From: UBA1309 sp047605645
GTDB lineage: Bacteria > Bacteroidota > Bacteroidia > Bacteroidales > Dysgonomonadaceae
NCBI GenBank assembly: GCA_047605645.1
Contig: JASGFJ010000027.1
Span: 6,833-70,832 of the forward strand
DNA length: 64,000 bases
Reading direction: 5' to 3'
Shown: piece after piece, positions 1 through 8,164 of the stretch
Layout: each line of letters starts with the position of its first letter
Position numbering within the stretch: the first letter of the stretch is position 1
Translations under genes and position numbers: made by a program
The notes under the pieces: generated by a model
What the model saw: only the letters and a program-made list of their open reading frames with translations
The model's database searches: none
Told to the model about the DNA's origin: nothing

Positions 1-587
1 TCGTGCGATACCAGAATAATGGCCGTATTTTTATTTATTTCAAGTAAAATTTTATAGAAGTCAGACTCAAACTTTTTATCTACATAAGAATTCGGTTCAT
101 CCAGAATCAGGATATCGGGCTCATCTACAATGGAGCGTCCCAACAACACCCGTTGTAATTGCCCGCCGGATAACTGCCCGATAGGACGTGATAAGAAGTC
201 CTGAAGCCCCATTTGCTGGGCCACATCCACCACTTTCTTCTTCTGCCGCGATGAATATCTTCCGAAAAGCCCCCGTGGCTGAGTCAACCCGGAGGAGATC
301 ACCTCGCGCACCGAGATTGGGAATTTCTTATCAACCTGATTAATCTGTGGCATATAACCGATATTAACCTTATCGGTAGACTGTCCGTTTTTATAAAACG
401 TAATTTGCCCCGAAAACGGTTCTACAAGTCCCATAACAGACTTTAGTAAAGTAGTTTTTCCACCACCATTAGGTCCGATTATACCCAGAAAGTCATTCTC
501 ATATACCGTCAGATTCACACCATTGAGCACCTGGTTGTCCTTTCCATAACCGGCACATAAATTCGCTATTTTCAGCACTTTATTCAT
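1..587 (-). CDS. znuC: Zinc/metal ABC transporter ATP-binding protein, 3' end outside the window
   Basis: ATPase subunit that powers import of Zn (or Mn) by a ZnuABC-type cluster 9 transporter. The start is the ATG at 587-585. The visible 195 residues carry a Walker A (GPNGGGKTT, near residue 40), an ABC signature (LSGGQLQR, near residue 140), a Walker B (ILILDEP) and the beginning of the H-loop region (LVSHD), where the window ends. The start overlaps the znuA stop codon by four bases (ATGA), so the two genes are translationally coupled. The permease gene presumably follows outside the window. Family assignment is firm; the metal is inferred from the His-rich ZnuA partner. Confidence 0.92.
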   Translation of the reverse strand, partial: MNKVLKIANLCAGYGKDNQVLNGVNLTVYENDFLGIIGPNGGGKTTLLKSVMGLVEPFSGQITFYKNGQSTDKVNIGYMPQINQVDKKFPISVREVISSGLTQPRGLFGRYSSRQKKKVVDVAQQMGLQDFLSRPIGQLSGGQLQRVLLGRSIVDEPDILILDEPNSYVDKKFESDFYKILLEINKNTAIILVSH

Positions 588-1462
588 TGGTTCGCTATGG
601 CTTTGGCAATTTTAATCATTTCATCTTTCCATTCGTAGGCCAGAGGATTTATTTCAAAGACCCTGCCGCCGATTTCACGGGCAAGCACCTGTGCATTTTT
701 CTTATCAAATTCCGGCTGAATAAAAATAGTTTTTATCCCCTTGCTTTTTGCTTCTCGAATGAGAGAAGTCATTTGTGAGGGCGACGGGCTTTTCCCGTTA
801 AATTCTATAGAGAGCTGTTCCAATCCATATTCATCGGCAAAGTACGACAAGGCCGGATGATAAATAATAAAGGTTTTCTTCTGAGCCGATGCAAGAATCG
901 TGCGGACTATGGAATCCGTTTCACTGATTTCGTTTTTCAGATTGCTAAAATTCTGTTCGTAATAACTCTTGTTTACCGGATCCATTTTGACAACACCCTC
1001 AAAAATACATTGAGCTACCAACAAAGCTGTCTTCGGAGAATTCCATATATGCGGATCAACAGTTCCGTGGCTGTGTCCTTCATGCGCATGTTCAGCAGAT
1101 TGCATAAGAGACTTATCCTTTTGGATAGAAGAAGAACAGTCTACCAAGAGCATTTCAGGATTACTTTGGCTCAGATTATCTTTCCAGACTTTCTCAAATC
1201 CGAAAAGCCCAATCATAAAATAAGCTCTGCTATCTCCCAGTATCATCATTTCAGAAGGTGCAGGATCAAAAGATTCAGGATTACTACCTGCCGGAACAAC
1301 GGATTTGACAAGGAATTTATCCCCGACTATTTTCTCGGCAAAAAAACGTTGCGGTTCAATAGATACGGAAATATAATTATTGTTTTTGGTTGTCGCCTTT
1401 TTGGTACATCCGACAACAAAAATGCCGAAGAATACAAAGAGACAAAGTAATTTTAGATTCAT
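584..1462 (-). CDS. znuA: Zinc-binding lipoprotein of ABC importer
   Basis: Cluster A-I solute-binding protein that captures metal outside the inner membrane and hands it to the permease. A lipoprotein signal ends in VVGC (the Cys is about residue 19 from the start chosen here). A short His-rich loop (HAHEGHSHG) followed by DPHIW is typical of zinc-binding ZnuA proteins. Two in-frame ATGs exist, at 1483 and 1462. A -7 box TATCTTTG sits at 1492-1485, so the 1483 ATG would lie essentially at the transcription start; the 1462 ATG leaves a leader of about 15 nt and is preferred (292 aa). Transcription is probably from this own promoter as well as read-through from the carbonic anhydrase gene. Confidence 0.9.
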   Translation of the reverse strand: MNLKLLCLFVFFGIFVVGCTKKATTKNNNYISVSIEPQRFFAEKIVGDKFLVKSVVPAGSNPESFDPAPSEMMILGDSRAYFMIGLFGFEKVWKDNLSQSNPEMLLVDCSSSIQKDKSLMQSAEHAHEGHSHGTVDPHIWNSPKTALLVAQCIFEGVVKMDPVNKSYYEQNFSNLKNEISETDSIVRTILASAQKKTFIIYHPALSYFADEYGLEQLSIEFNGKSPSPSQMTSLIREAKSKGIKTIFIQPEFDKKNAQVLAREIGGRVFEINPLAYEWKDEMIKIAKAIANQ

Positions 1463-1484
1463 TCTGTCAATTTTCAGTTTCATA

Positions 1485-1509
1485 CAAAGATACGACTTTC
1501 AGACTGAAA
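1485..1509 (-). promoter_or_regulatory. znuA promoter with a palindromic operator candidate
   Basis: On the minus strand a TAnnTTTG -7 element (1492-1485) is preceded immediately by a perfect 13-bp palindrome TTTCAGACTGAAA (1497-1509). The palindrome lies in the promoter spacer, where a repressor would block RNA polymerase. A Zur-like regulator is a reasonable guess, but the site does not match a Bacteroidetes metal box known to me. Confidence 0.45.
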
Positions 1510-1517
1510 CCGATGTA

Positions 1518-2165
1518 TCATTTTTTAGTAAGGTCGTATATTTTACGTATTCCCTCCAGTTCTTTTTCAAAATCAATATTCAAATCCACAAGTCTGCCAT
1601 TATGCAGGTCGTATACCCAGCCGACCACCCGCGGATATCCGGTTTCGTAGAAAGACTTCTGCACCTCTGCTGTTTTGATCACATTCAGGCATTGTTCTTT
1701 TACATTGATTTCAACAAATCTCCGATATCGCTCATCCACATTCGGTATTTCATCCAGTTCGTTTTGGTGTAAGCGATATACATCGCGAATATTACGAAGC
1801 CAGGGATTGAGAATACCTAAATCGCGAGGTTCCATTGCTGCTTTGATGCCACCACAATTATAATGTCCGCAAACGATTACATATTTTACTTTCAGATGCA
1901 CAACCGCATAATTAATCACCGACAATGCATTCAAGTCCGCATTCACCACCATATTTGCGATATTCCGGTGCACAAAAACCTGACCGGGCTCCAATCCCAT
2001 AATTTCATTGGCATGCACCCGACTGTCGGAACATCCAATATAGAGAAAATCGGGATTTTGCTCTTTTGCCAGATGTTCAAAAAAGTTGGCATTATCTTTG
2101 GTTTTGGCTTCCACCCATGCTTTGTTTGCTTCAAATATATTTTGATATAACTCTTCTGTGCTCAT
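1518..2165 (-). CDS. can: Beta-class carbonic anhydrase
   Basis: Zinc enzyme that interconverts CO2 and bicarbonate in the cytoplasm. Zinc ligands and the catalytic dyad are visible: CSDSR (Cys, Asp, Arg at residues 45, 47 and 49 of the start used here) and HYNC (His101, Cys104). Length (215 aa) fits the family. An upstream GTG at 2189 would add eight residues, but a -7 box at 2207-2200 would leave almost no leader, so the ATG at 2165 is preferred. It lies 55 bp upstream of the znuA start, in the same direction. Confidence 0.93.
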   Translation of the reverse strand: MSTEELYQNIFEANKAWVEAKTKDNANFFEHLAKEQNPDFLYIGCSDSRVHANEIMGLEPGQVFVHRNIANMVVNADLNALSVINYAVVHLKVKYVIVCGHYNCGGIKAAMEPRDLGILNPWLRNIRDVYRLHQNELDEIPNVDERYRRFVEINVKEQCLNVIKTAEVQKSFYETGYPRVVGWVYDLHNGRLVDLNIDFEKELEGIRKIYDLTKK

Positions 2166-2199
2166 ATATTGTCGTTGATTGATTTGCACTCATAACATA

Positions 2200-2207
2200 C
2201 AAACTTA
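2200..2207 (-). promoter_or_regulatory. Bacteroidetes -7 box for the carbonic anhydrase gene
   Basis: TAAGTTTG on the minus strand matches TAnnTTTG and lies about 35 bp upstream of the chosen ATG. No clear -33 TTTG partner was found. Confidence 0.4.
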
Positions 2208-2415
2208 ATATCTCTACCAATAAGGAATACTATTTTTGTTGTTATGTAAAACAAAAAATCAGCCACAATGTTGAAGCGAATGGAAAATTTATCTCTTTTT
2301 TTATTCCCTCGAATTGGATTAAGAGCATCATTGAAACAAAAATAAAAAGAGAGTTTAAATCGCCATTTCACGTTTCTAAAGAAGTTTTTATGAATTATAT
2401 TGATGAAAGATGTAT

Positions 2416-2423
2416 TACTTTTG
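2416..2423 (+). promoter_or_regulatory. Bacteroidetes -7 box for metNIQ
   Basis: TACTTTTG matches TAnnTTTG, with a TTG about 14 bases upstream (2400-2402), shorter than the usual spacing. The predicted transcript starts near 2430, leaving a leader of about 20 nt before metN. That is too short for a SAM riboswitch. Confidence 0.45.
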
Positions 2424-2450
2424 CATATTCTTAAGCATTGAAACTCCATT

Positions 2451-3479
2451 ATGGTCAAAATAGAAAATATTTCAAAAACATTTTATCGGAAAGGTGTTCC
2501 TTTCAAGGCTTTGGATGATGTAAGCCTGGAGATAGAGGAGGGCCAAATTGTGGGCATTATCGGAAGCTCCGGAGCAGGAAAAAGCACCTTAATACGATGT
2601 GTCAATCTCCTTGAAAAACCGGATTCCGGAAAAGTGCTAATCGACGGAATAGACCTAACCAGCTTACCTTCAAAAAAGTTGGCAACGGAGCGGAAAAAGA
2701 TAGGTATGATATTTCAGCATTTCAACCTGCTATCTTCCCGTACGGTTTTCGAAAATATTGCTCTCCCTCTGGAATTAGACAAAGTAGATAAGGGTAAAAT
2801 AGAGAAAAGAGTATCCGAGTTACTTCAACTGGTGGATCTGGAGGAAAAAAGAGACGAATATCCTAAAAATCTTTCCGGTGGACAAAAACAACGGGTTGCC
2901 ATTGCCCGCGCCTTGGCCAATGAGCCGCACCTGCTTCTTTGCGACGAAGCAACCAGTGCTCTTGACCCGTCCACTACTTTATCCATCCTCCGCCTGCTGC
3001 GTGACATCAACAACCGGTTGAATATAACAATTCTATTGATCACGCATGAAATGGATGTTGTGAAAACGATTTGCGACAATATTGCGGTGATAGATCAGGG
3101 TAAAGTAGTTGCAAACGGTACATTGGAAGAACTTCTCACCAAAGATTCGCATCCGATTCTCCGCAAATTTATGCAAACCAATTCCTTAGGACTTCCTCAG
3201 GAGCTTCACAAAAAGCTTCGCAAAACACAGGAGAAAGGATTGTATCCGGTAATAGAACTCGAGTTCAACGGAACAATGGCTGTGGACGAATTATTGTCAT
3301 ACATCCAAGAAAATGAAACGACAACATTCTCCACGATCAAATCCGACATGGAAACGATCGGCAACAAGAGTTATGGCAAGCTTATTTTACATGTGAAGGC
3401 CGAACAAGGCAAATTCGATGTAATTGCAAGTTATTTAAACAACAATCAGATAAACATAAATCTTCGGGGATATGCTTGA
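2451..3479 (+). CDS. metN: Methionine ABC transporter ATP-binding protein
   Basis: ATPase of the D/L-methionine importer MetNIQ. Walker A GSSGAGKST is at residues 38-46, the signature LSGGQKQR near 140 and Walker B LLLCDEATSALDP near 162. The C-terminal 75 residues form the NIL domain that binds methionine and gives feedback inhibition in MetN proteins. Length 342 aa is normal. The gene overlaps metI by 8 bp and heads the operon metN-metI-metQ. Confidence 0.95.
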   Translation: MVKIENISKTFYRKGVPFKALDDVSLEIEEGQIVGIIGSSGAGKSTLIRCVNLLEKPDSGKVLIDGIDLTSLPSKKLATERKKIGMIFQHFNLLSSRTVFENIALPLELDKVDKGKIEKRVSELLQLVDLEEKRDEYPKNLSGGQKQRVAIARALANEPHLLLCDEATSALDPSTTLSILRLLRDINNRLNITILLITHEMDVVKTICDNIAVIDQGKVVANGTLEELLTKDSHPILRKFMQTNSLGLPQELHKKLRKTQEKGLYPVIELEFNGTMAVDELLSYIQENETTTFSTIKSDMETIGNKSYGKLILHVKAEQGKFDVIASYLNNNQININLRGYA

Positions 3480-4125
3480 TGCCACCACACTATTATTGCT
3501 AAAAGGGCTTTGGGAAACAATCGTTATGACGTTTGCTTCCGGATTTTTTGGTTTTCTCATTGGCCTTCCTGCCGGAACAGCTTTGTTTTTGACAAGAAAA
3601 GGACAATTGCTTGAAAACAAGACGTACCACCGCCTGCTGGCTACACTCGTGAATGTATTCCGATCAATCCCCTTTATCATATTGATTGTCTGGATGATTC
3701 CATTCACCCGGATGCTGGTAGGGACATCCATTGGAATGGCTGCAGCACTTGTACCGTTAAGCATCGGCGCAGCACCTTTTATCGCACGGCTGGTAGAAAA
3801 CAGTTTATTGGAAGTACCCGGCGGACTGATAGAAACGGCCCGATCAATGGGAGCTACTCCGTTTCAGGTTGTAACGAAAGTACTTTTACCGGAAGCTCTA
3901 CCTTCGTTGGTCAACAATGCAGCCATTACACTCATTACATTGGTCGGATATTCGGCAATGGGAGGTGCCGTGGGCGCCGGAGGATTAGGGCAGATCGGAT
4001 ATCAATACGGATACATCGGATACGATACATTCATTATGAATACAGTACTTGTGCTGTTGGTTGCGCTGGTATTTCTTATTCAATTTGCCGGAGATAAAAT
4101 TTCTCGAAAACTGAATCACAAATAG
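3472..4125 (+). CDS. metI: Methionine ABC transporter permease
   Basis: Inner-membrane permease subunit of MetNIQ. 217 aa with five hydrophobic segments and the cytoplasmic coupling helix typical of the family (ETARSMGATPFQVV, near residue 123). Overlaps metN by 8 bp, so translation is coupled. Downstream, metQ follows after 126 bp that contain a dispersed repeat (4160-4251). Confidence 0.94.
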   Translation: MLDATTLLLLKGLWETIVMTFASGFFGFLIGLPAGTALFLTRKGQLLENKTYHRLLATLVNVFRSIPFIILIVWMIPFTRMLVGTSIGMAAALVPLSIGAAPFIARLVENSLLEVPGGLIETARSMGATPFQVVTKVLLPEALPSLVNNAAITLITLVGYSAMGGAVGAGGLGQIGYQYGYIGYDTFIMNTVLVLLVALVFLIQFAGDKISRKLNHK

Positions 4126-4159
4126 AATTGTTTAGTGTAAATAAAAACAAAACATAGAT

Positions 4160-4251
4160 ATGAAGCAAAGCATGATTTTTATTGAATCACTCTAAAGGAA
4201 GATTAAAAAAATCAGGCAAGTTCCATACCACCTACTAGTAAAAATTTACGT
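4160..4251 (+). repeat. Start-codon-proximal hairpin repeat, copy A (upstream of metQ)
   Basis: A 92-bp intergenic element that resembles the copies at 48958-49050, 51528-51634 and 56595-56695. It begins ATGAAGCAAAGC, contains the arms TGATTTTTAT and AAAAAATCAGGC, and ends in AGTAAAAATTTACGT directly before the metQ ATG. The first ATG opens a tiny 11-codon ORF (4160-4195) that runs into the hairpin. It separates metQ from metNI and may act as a leader or attenuator. Confidence 0.75.
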
Positions 4252-5061
4252 ATGAAAAAATTAACTATCCGGAATCTGATTCTTGTCGGAACCATTCTCT
4301 TAAGTTCTTGTGGTAAATCGTCAAAATCGGATACGCATTTCATTCAAGTGGGAATTTCGGCCGGACCGGAAAAAGAACTGGCAGAGGCTGCAAAGAAAGT
4401 GGCAAAAGAAAAATACAACCTCGATGTGGAGTTGGTCGTTTTCAACGATTATGTAATGCCGAACGAAGCACTCAGCAACAAAGAGATTGATGCCAATGCC
4501 TTTCAACATATTCCTTATCTGGAAGAGCAGTCCAAACAGAGAGGTTACAAACTGGTAGTGGTCGGAAAAACATTCCTCTACCCTATTATCGCGTATTCAA
4601 AAAAAATTAAATCCGTATCGGAATTACAAAACGGCAATACTGTTGCTATCCCGAACGACCCGACAAACGGCGGCCGGGCTTTGCTCCTATTGCAAAAAAA
4701 CAAACTAATCAAGTTGCGCGACGGTGTAGGTCTGCTACCGAAAGTGACTGACATTGTCGCGAATCCGAAAAATCTGAGAATCCTTGAAATAGAAGCTCCT
4801 CAGTTGACGAGAGTAATTGACGACAAAGATGTGGTGGTAGCTATTATCAATAATAATTTTGCCTCACAGGCAGGACTCGATGCCTCCCGGTATGGCATCA
4901 TGACCGAAGATAAAGAATCTCCTTACATGAATGTGATTGTAGCCAGACCGGACAATAAGAATGCAGAAAATGTCAAAAACTTTGTCAAAGCTTATCAGTC
5001 GGCTGAAGTTGAAAAAACAGCAGAGAAAGCTTTCAAGGGACAAGCAATCAAAGGTTGGTAA
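4252..5061 (+). CDS. metQ: Methionine-binding lipoprotein
   Basis: NlpA/MetQ family substrate-binding protein anchored by lipid at Cys20 (lipobox LSSC). Conserved family stretches are visible, including EIDANAFQHIPYL and PNDPTNGGRALLLL. 269 aa is the usual size. It completes the metNIQ importer. Its start codon directly abuts repeat copy A, and an inverted copy of the same repeat follows its stop codon. Confidence 0.94.
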   Translation: MKKLTIRNLILVGTILLSSCGKSSKSDTHFIQVGISAGPEKELAEAAKKVAKEKYNLDVELVVFNDYVMPNEALSNKEIDANAFQHIPYLEEQSKQRGYKLVVVGKTFLYPIIAYSKKIKSVSELQNGNTVAIPNDPTNGGRALLLLQKNKLIKLRDGVGLLPKVTDIVANPKNLRILEIEAPQLTRVIDDKDVVVAIINNNFASQAGLDASRYGIMTEDKESPYMNVIVARPDNKNAENVKNFVKAYQSAEVEKTAEKAFKGQAIKGW

Positions 5062-5077
5062 TATTTCTCTCCGTTAT

Positions 5078-5157
5078 GAGTGTTAGGGTGAATGAAATTC
5101 GCCTGTTTCTTGAATCATAGATCGGGGAGTTCTAATAAAATTCAGGCTTTGTTTCAT
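5078..5157 (-). repeat. Start-codon-proximal hairpin repeat, inverted copy behind metQ
   Basis: Read on the minus strand this begins ATGAAACAAAGCCTGAATTT and follows the same layout as copies A-C. Its ends also pair with each other (AATGAAA..GCCTG near 5091-5105 with CAGGC..TTTCATT near 5143-5157). Here it is not followed by a start codon. The head ATG opens a 24-codon ORF on the minus strand. It could act as a weak terminator for metNIQ, but there is no U-run. Confidence 0.6.
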
Positions 5158-5170
5158 TCGGGAATGCCCC

Positions 5171-5263
5171 TAATTAGCTGTAAGTATATACACCTATAAC
5201 TCGATAAAAAATAAGCAACATCGAAAATCAGATACATAAAACTAATTTTTCATGGAGCGACTT
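5171..5263. repeat. Diverged dispersed repeat (second family), copy 1
   Basis: Starts TAATTAGCTGTAAG and ends near CATGGAGCGACTT. It aligns by eye over about 90 bp with 9100-9190 (TAATTAGCTGCAAG ... ATGGGGCTACTT). A shorter match lies at about 44040-44075. No coding potential seen. Confidence 0.5.
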
Positions 5264-5308
5264 CGTATATTATCACAACATTGGATATAGGCAATTACTG
5301 CGATACTC

Positions 5309-5415
5309 GTGTGACACCATCACTAGCGTTAGTGTGATACCTTCACTCGTGCTAGTGCGATACCCTCACTAGCGTTAGTGTGACATCATCATCCGTACGC
5401 GTGTCATATCTTCAT
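5309..5415. repeat. 23-bp tandem repeat, about 4.6 units
   Basis: Units start at 5309, 5332, 5355, 5378 and 5401 (the last partial). Each begins GTGTGA or a close variant, then a TA/CA-C-ATC core and CACTAGCGTTA or a variant. Adjacent units form the imperfect inverted repeat CACTAGCGTTAGTG. Units are directly contiguous with no unique spacers, so this is not a CRISPR array. Function unknown. Confidence 0.85.
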
Positions 5416-5628
5416 AAAAAATAGGACTGAAAATAGCGGAAAACGAAGGTCAAGTATTTTAGCCGAATGAAAAAAATACCGAATTTGGCATGTTGGGGCA
5501 GATTTGCAATGCTTACGCAATTCTCCAAAGGACACTACGCTAGAAGGAAGTTGTTTCCAAAGAAAATAAAGTTTAACAGAATAAATAGTTGCAAACACTG
5601 TCGGGTAGAAGCACCCAAGCATCGCAAA

Positions 5629-5664
5629 AGAGGTTGTTCCGCCGTTTGGAACAACCTCTTCTTC
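5629..5664 (-). terminator. Rho-independent terminator, probably bidirectional, behind hppA
   Basis: Perfect 12-bp stem AGAGGTTGTTCC (5629-5640) and GGAACAACCTCT (5648-5659) with a 7-nt loop. On the minus strand the stem is followed by a short TTTT, fitting termination of hppA; on the plus strand it is followed by a T-rich tract. Between it and metQ (5062-5628) only repeats are seen. Confidence 0.75.
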
Positions 5665-5731
5665 CTTTTATAATAACTCATCCTCATTCCGATGAGGACA
5701 TAAGATTCATCAACTCATTTCATGTAACCGA

Positions 5732-8164
5732 TTACTTCTGGATACGCATTTTATAGAAAGAGCGATACACAAAAACAAGTGCAATAATAAGAAAGACAAC
5801 ACCAAAATAAGGAGCTATATCTCTGAAGTTTTCACTGATGGCTATTTCCATTGCCAATAAACCAAACAATGTCGTAAATTTGATAATCGGATTTAATGCC
5901 ACAGAGGAAGTATCTTTAAACGGATCGCCGACCGTATCACCCACAACCGTCGCATCATGAAGCGCTGTACCTTTTGCATTCATGTCCACCTCAACCACTT
6001 TCTTTGCATTATCCCAGGAACCTCCTGCATTGGCCATAAAGACAGCTTGGAAAAGGCCGAACACAGCAATGGCAATCAGGTAACTCACAAACAAAGCGAC
6101 AGCATGATTCCCTCCTACTCCCGACGGTGACGACAGGCAGGCAAAAGACAAGGCAAAGAGAAATACGGCGATGAATATATTGAACATCCCTTTCTGAGCA
6201 TATTGCGTACAAATTTTCACCACTTCAGTAGATGATTTCTCGTCGGCCTTCTTCGGTGAGTTCGGGTCCAAATTGATATGCTTCTTAATAAATTCCACTG
6301 CCCGAAAAGCTCCGGTCGTAACCGCCTGAGTAGAAGCCCCTGTAAACCAATACACAACAGATCCACCAAGAAGAAGTCCAAGGATCGTATACGGATTCAA
6401 CAGGTTAAGAATATCTTCCGGCCGCACACCAAGAGTCTTCTGAATCATCAGAATCAATGAAAAAATCATGGTCGTTGCTCCGACTACGGCTGTTCCAATC
6501 AGTACCGGTTTGGCCGTTGCCTTAAAAGTATTTCCGGCTCCATCGTTAGCTTCCAGGTAATATTTGGATTTTTCGAAATCAGGTTTAAATCCGAAATCAC
6601 GTTCTATTTCCTCCGAGATATTGGGTATTTCTTCTATTAAAGACAACTCGTATACCGACTGGGCGTTATCAGTAACCGGACCGTAGCTATCCACAGCAAT
6701 CGTCACCGGCCCCATTCCCAACAAACCAAATGCAACAAGCCCAAACGCAAAAATAGAAGGATAAACCATAATGGACTCCAATCCCATTGTACTGAAAAGA
6801 TAGGCCACAAACATCAATATAAAAAATACAAATCCTTTCCAGAAAGCACTGAAATTACCGGCTACAAATCCGGATAAAATCACCAGGGAAGCCCCACCTT
6901 CTTTTCCGGCATTCACAATTTCCTTCACATGTGCTGATTTGGGCGAAGTGAAAAGTTTTGTAAATTCAGGAATCAACGCGCCACCCAGCGTTCCACAACT
7001 AATAATAGAGGAGAGTATCCACCACATATCCGTATTCCCGTTTAAATCGCGAATCACGAAATAACTTCCTGCAAAAGTAGCTGCAATAGACAACAAAGAG
7101 GTGATCCAAACCAGAGTTGTCAAAGGTTTCTCAAAATCCAGATTTTCACTGTTCCCGTAGACAGCTTTACTAATAAATCCGTTTATATAGAATGCTGCAA
7201 GTGATGTAAGCACCAGCAATATGCGCATAACAAAAATCCATGTCAGAAGCTGTACCTGAAGCCCGGCAGTAAGTTCACCGTTTCCGACCACTCCAACAGC
7301 CAGAAGAATAAAAGAGACCAACGCAACGCCAGTTACACCGTAGGTTTCAAAGCCATCGGCCGTAGGGCCAACGCTGTCACCGGCATTGTCTCCGGTACAG
7401 TCAGCAATTACTCCGGGATTGCGGGGATCGTCTTCGCCAATCTTAAATACCACTTTCATTAAATCGGAACCGATGTCAGCTATTTTTGTAAAAATACCAC
7501 CGGCTATACGCAAAGCGGATGCTCCGAGAGACTCCCCGATGGCAAACCCGATGAAACAGGCTCCGGCCAAACGTCCGGGCATCAATAAAAGGATGACCAG
7601 CATAAGAATTAACTCAACGCAAATCAGCACGACGCCAATACTCATACCTGCATCAAGCGGGATATTCAAGAGGTGAAGAGGCTTGCGGCGCAGAGAAGCG
7701 AAAGCCATGCGCGCATTAGCCAAAGTATTCATGCGTATCCCGAAAGCCGCAACAGCGTATGAACCTAAAATACCAATCACAGTCCAGGCAAGAATCAACA
7801 AAACACCACCTATACCAAAGAGCTGGTGTCCGTTGTGATCTTTAGCCAGAAACCCGAAGTAGCAGGCGACTGTCGCTCCGATAAAAATGAAAAGAATCGC
7901 AAGGAATTTCCCTTGCTGTTTCAGGTACGCTGAGCAAGTTTTGTAAATTACTTCTGAAATTTCAAGCATCGCCCGATGGGCAGGCACCTTTCTAATTTTC
8001 AGAAAATGATACACTCCGAATAAAATTCCAAGTAGAGTTACCAGAAATCCCCAATAGAGGATCGATGATTGTTTTATTCCGTCAGGAACAACTAAGTCCG
8101 CCTCACTACCTCGAACAATAAAAGGAGAGGCAAAAGATAAAATTAAAATCAGTAGCTTTTTCAT
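5732..8164 (-). CDS. hppA: Membrane-bound ion-translocating pyrophosphatase
   Basis: Hydrolyses pyrophosphate in the inner membrane and uses the energy to pump H+ and/or Na+. 810 aa with about 16 hydrophobic segments. Family motifs: EDDPRNP (244-250), DCTGDNAGDSVGPTADGFE (255-273), DSYGPVTDNAQ (492-502), GNTFKATAK (544-552) and, near the end, the GDTVGDPFKDTSS motif. Residue 548 is Lys where K+-dependent enzymes have Ala, which suggests K+ independence; ion specificity is not settled by this. An N-terminal signal-like segment precedes the core, making it somewhat longer than many homologues. The 5' leader has an inverted repeat ATCTCTTT/AAAGAGAT (8192-8214). Confidence 0.95.
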   Translation of the reverse strand: MKKLLILILSFASPFIVRGSEADLVVPDGIKQSSILYWGFLVTLLGILFGVYHFLKIRKVPAHRAMLEISEVIYKTCSAYLKQQGKFLAILFIFIGATVACYFGFLAKDHNGHQLFGIGGVLLILAWTVIGILGSYAVAAFGIRMNTLANARMAFASLRRKPLHLLNIPLDAGMSIGVVLICVELILMLVILLLMPGRLAGACFIGFAIGESLGASALRIAGGIFTKIADIGSDLMKVVFKIGEDDPRNPGVIADCTGDNAGDSVGPTADGFETYGVTGVALVSFILLAVGVVGNGELTAGLQVQLLTWIFVMRILLVLTSLAAFYINGFISKAVYGNSENLDFEKPLTTLVWITSLLSIAATFAGSYFVIRDLNGNTDMWWILSSIISCGTLGGALIPEFTKLFTSPKSAHVKEIVNAGKEGGASLVILSGFVAGNFSAFWKGFVFFILMFVAYLFSTMGLESIMVYPSIFAFGLVAFGLLGMGPVTIAVDSYGPVTDNAQSVYELSLIEEIPNISEEIERDFGFKPDFEKSKYYLEANDGAGNTFKATAKPVLIGTAVVGATTMIFSLILMIQKTLGVRPEDILNLLNPYTILGLLLGGSVVYWFTGASTQAVTTGAFRAVEFIKKHINLDPNSPKKADEKSSTEVVKICTQYAQKGMFNIFIAVFLFALSFACLSSPSGVGGNHAVALFVSYLIAIAVFGLFQAVFMANAGGSWDNAKKVVEVDMNAKGTALHDATVVGDTVGDPFKDTSSVALNPIIKFTTLFGLLAMEIAISENFRDIAPYFGVVFLIIALVFVYRSFYKMRIQK

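Noticed and set aside
2190..2450. SAM riboswitch upstream of metNIQ
   Set aside because: The -7 box at 2416-2423 leaves a leader of about 20 nt and no riboswitch-like structure was seen.
5309..5415. CRISPR array
   Set aside because: The 23-bp units are contiguous with no unique spacers and no cas genes are nearby.
5467..5673. 68-codon frame with a basic, Cys-containing product
   Set aside because: Its 3' end is the terminator hairpin at 5629-5659 and no homologue is known to me.
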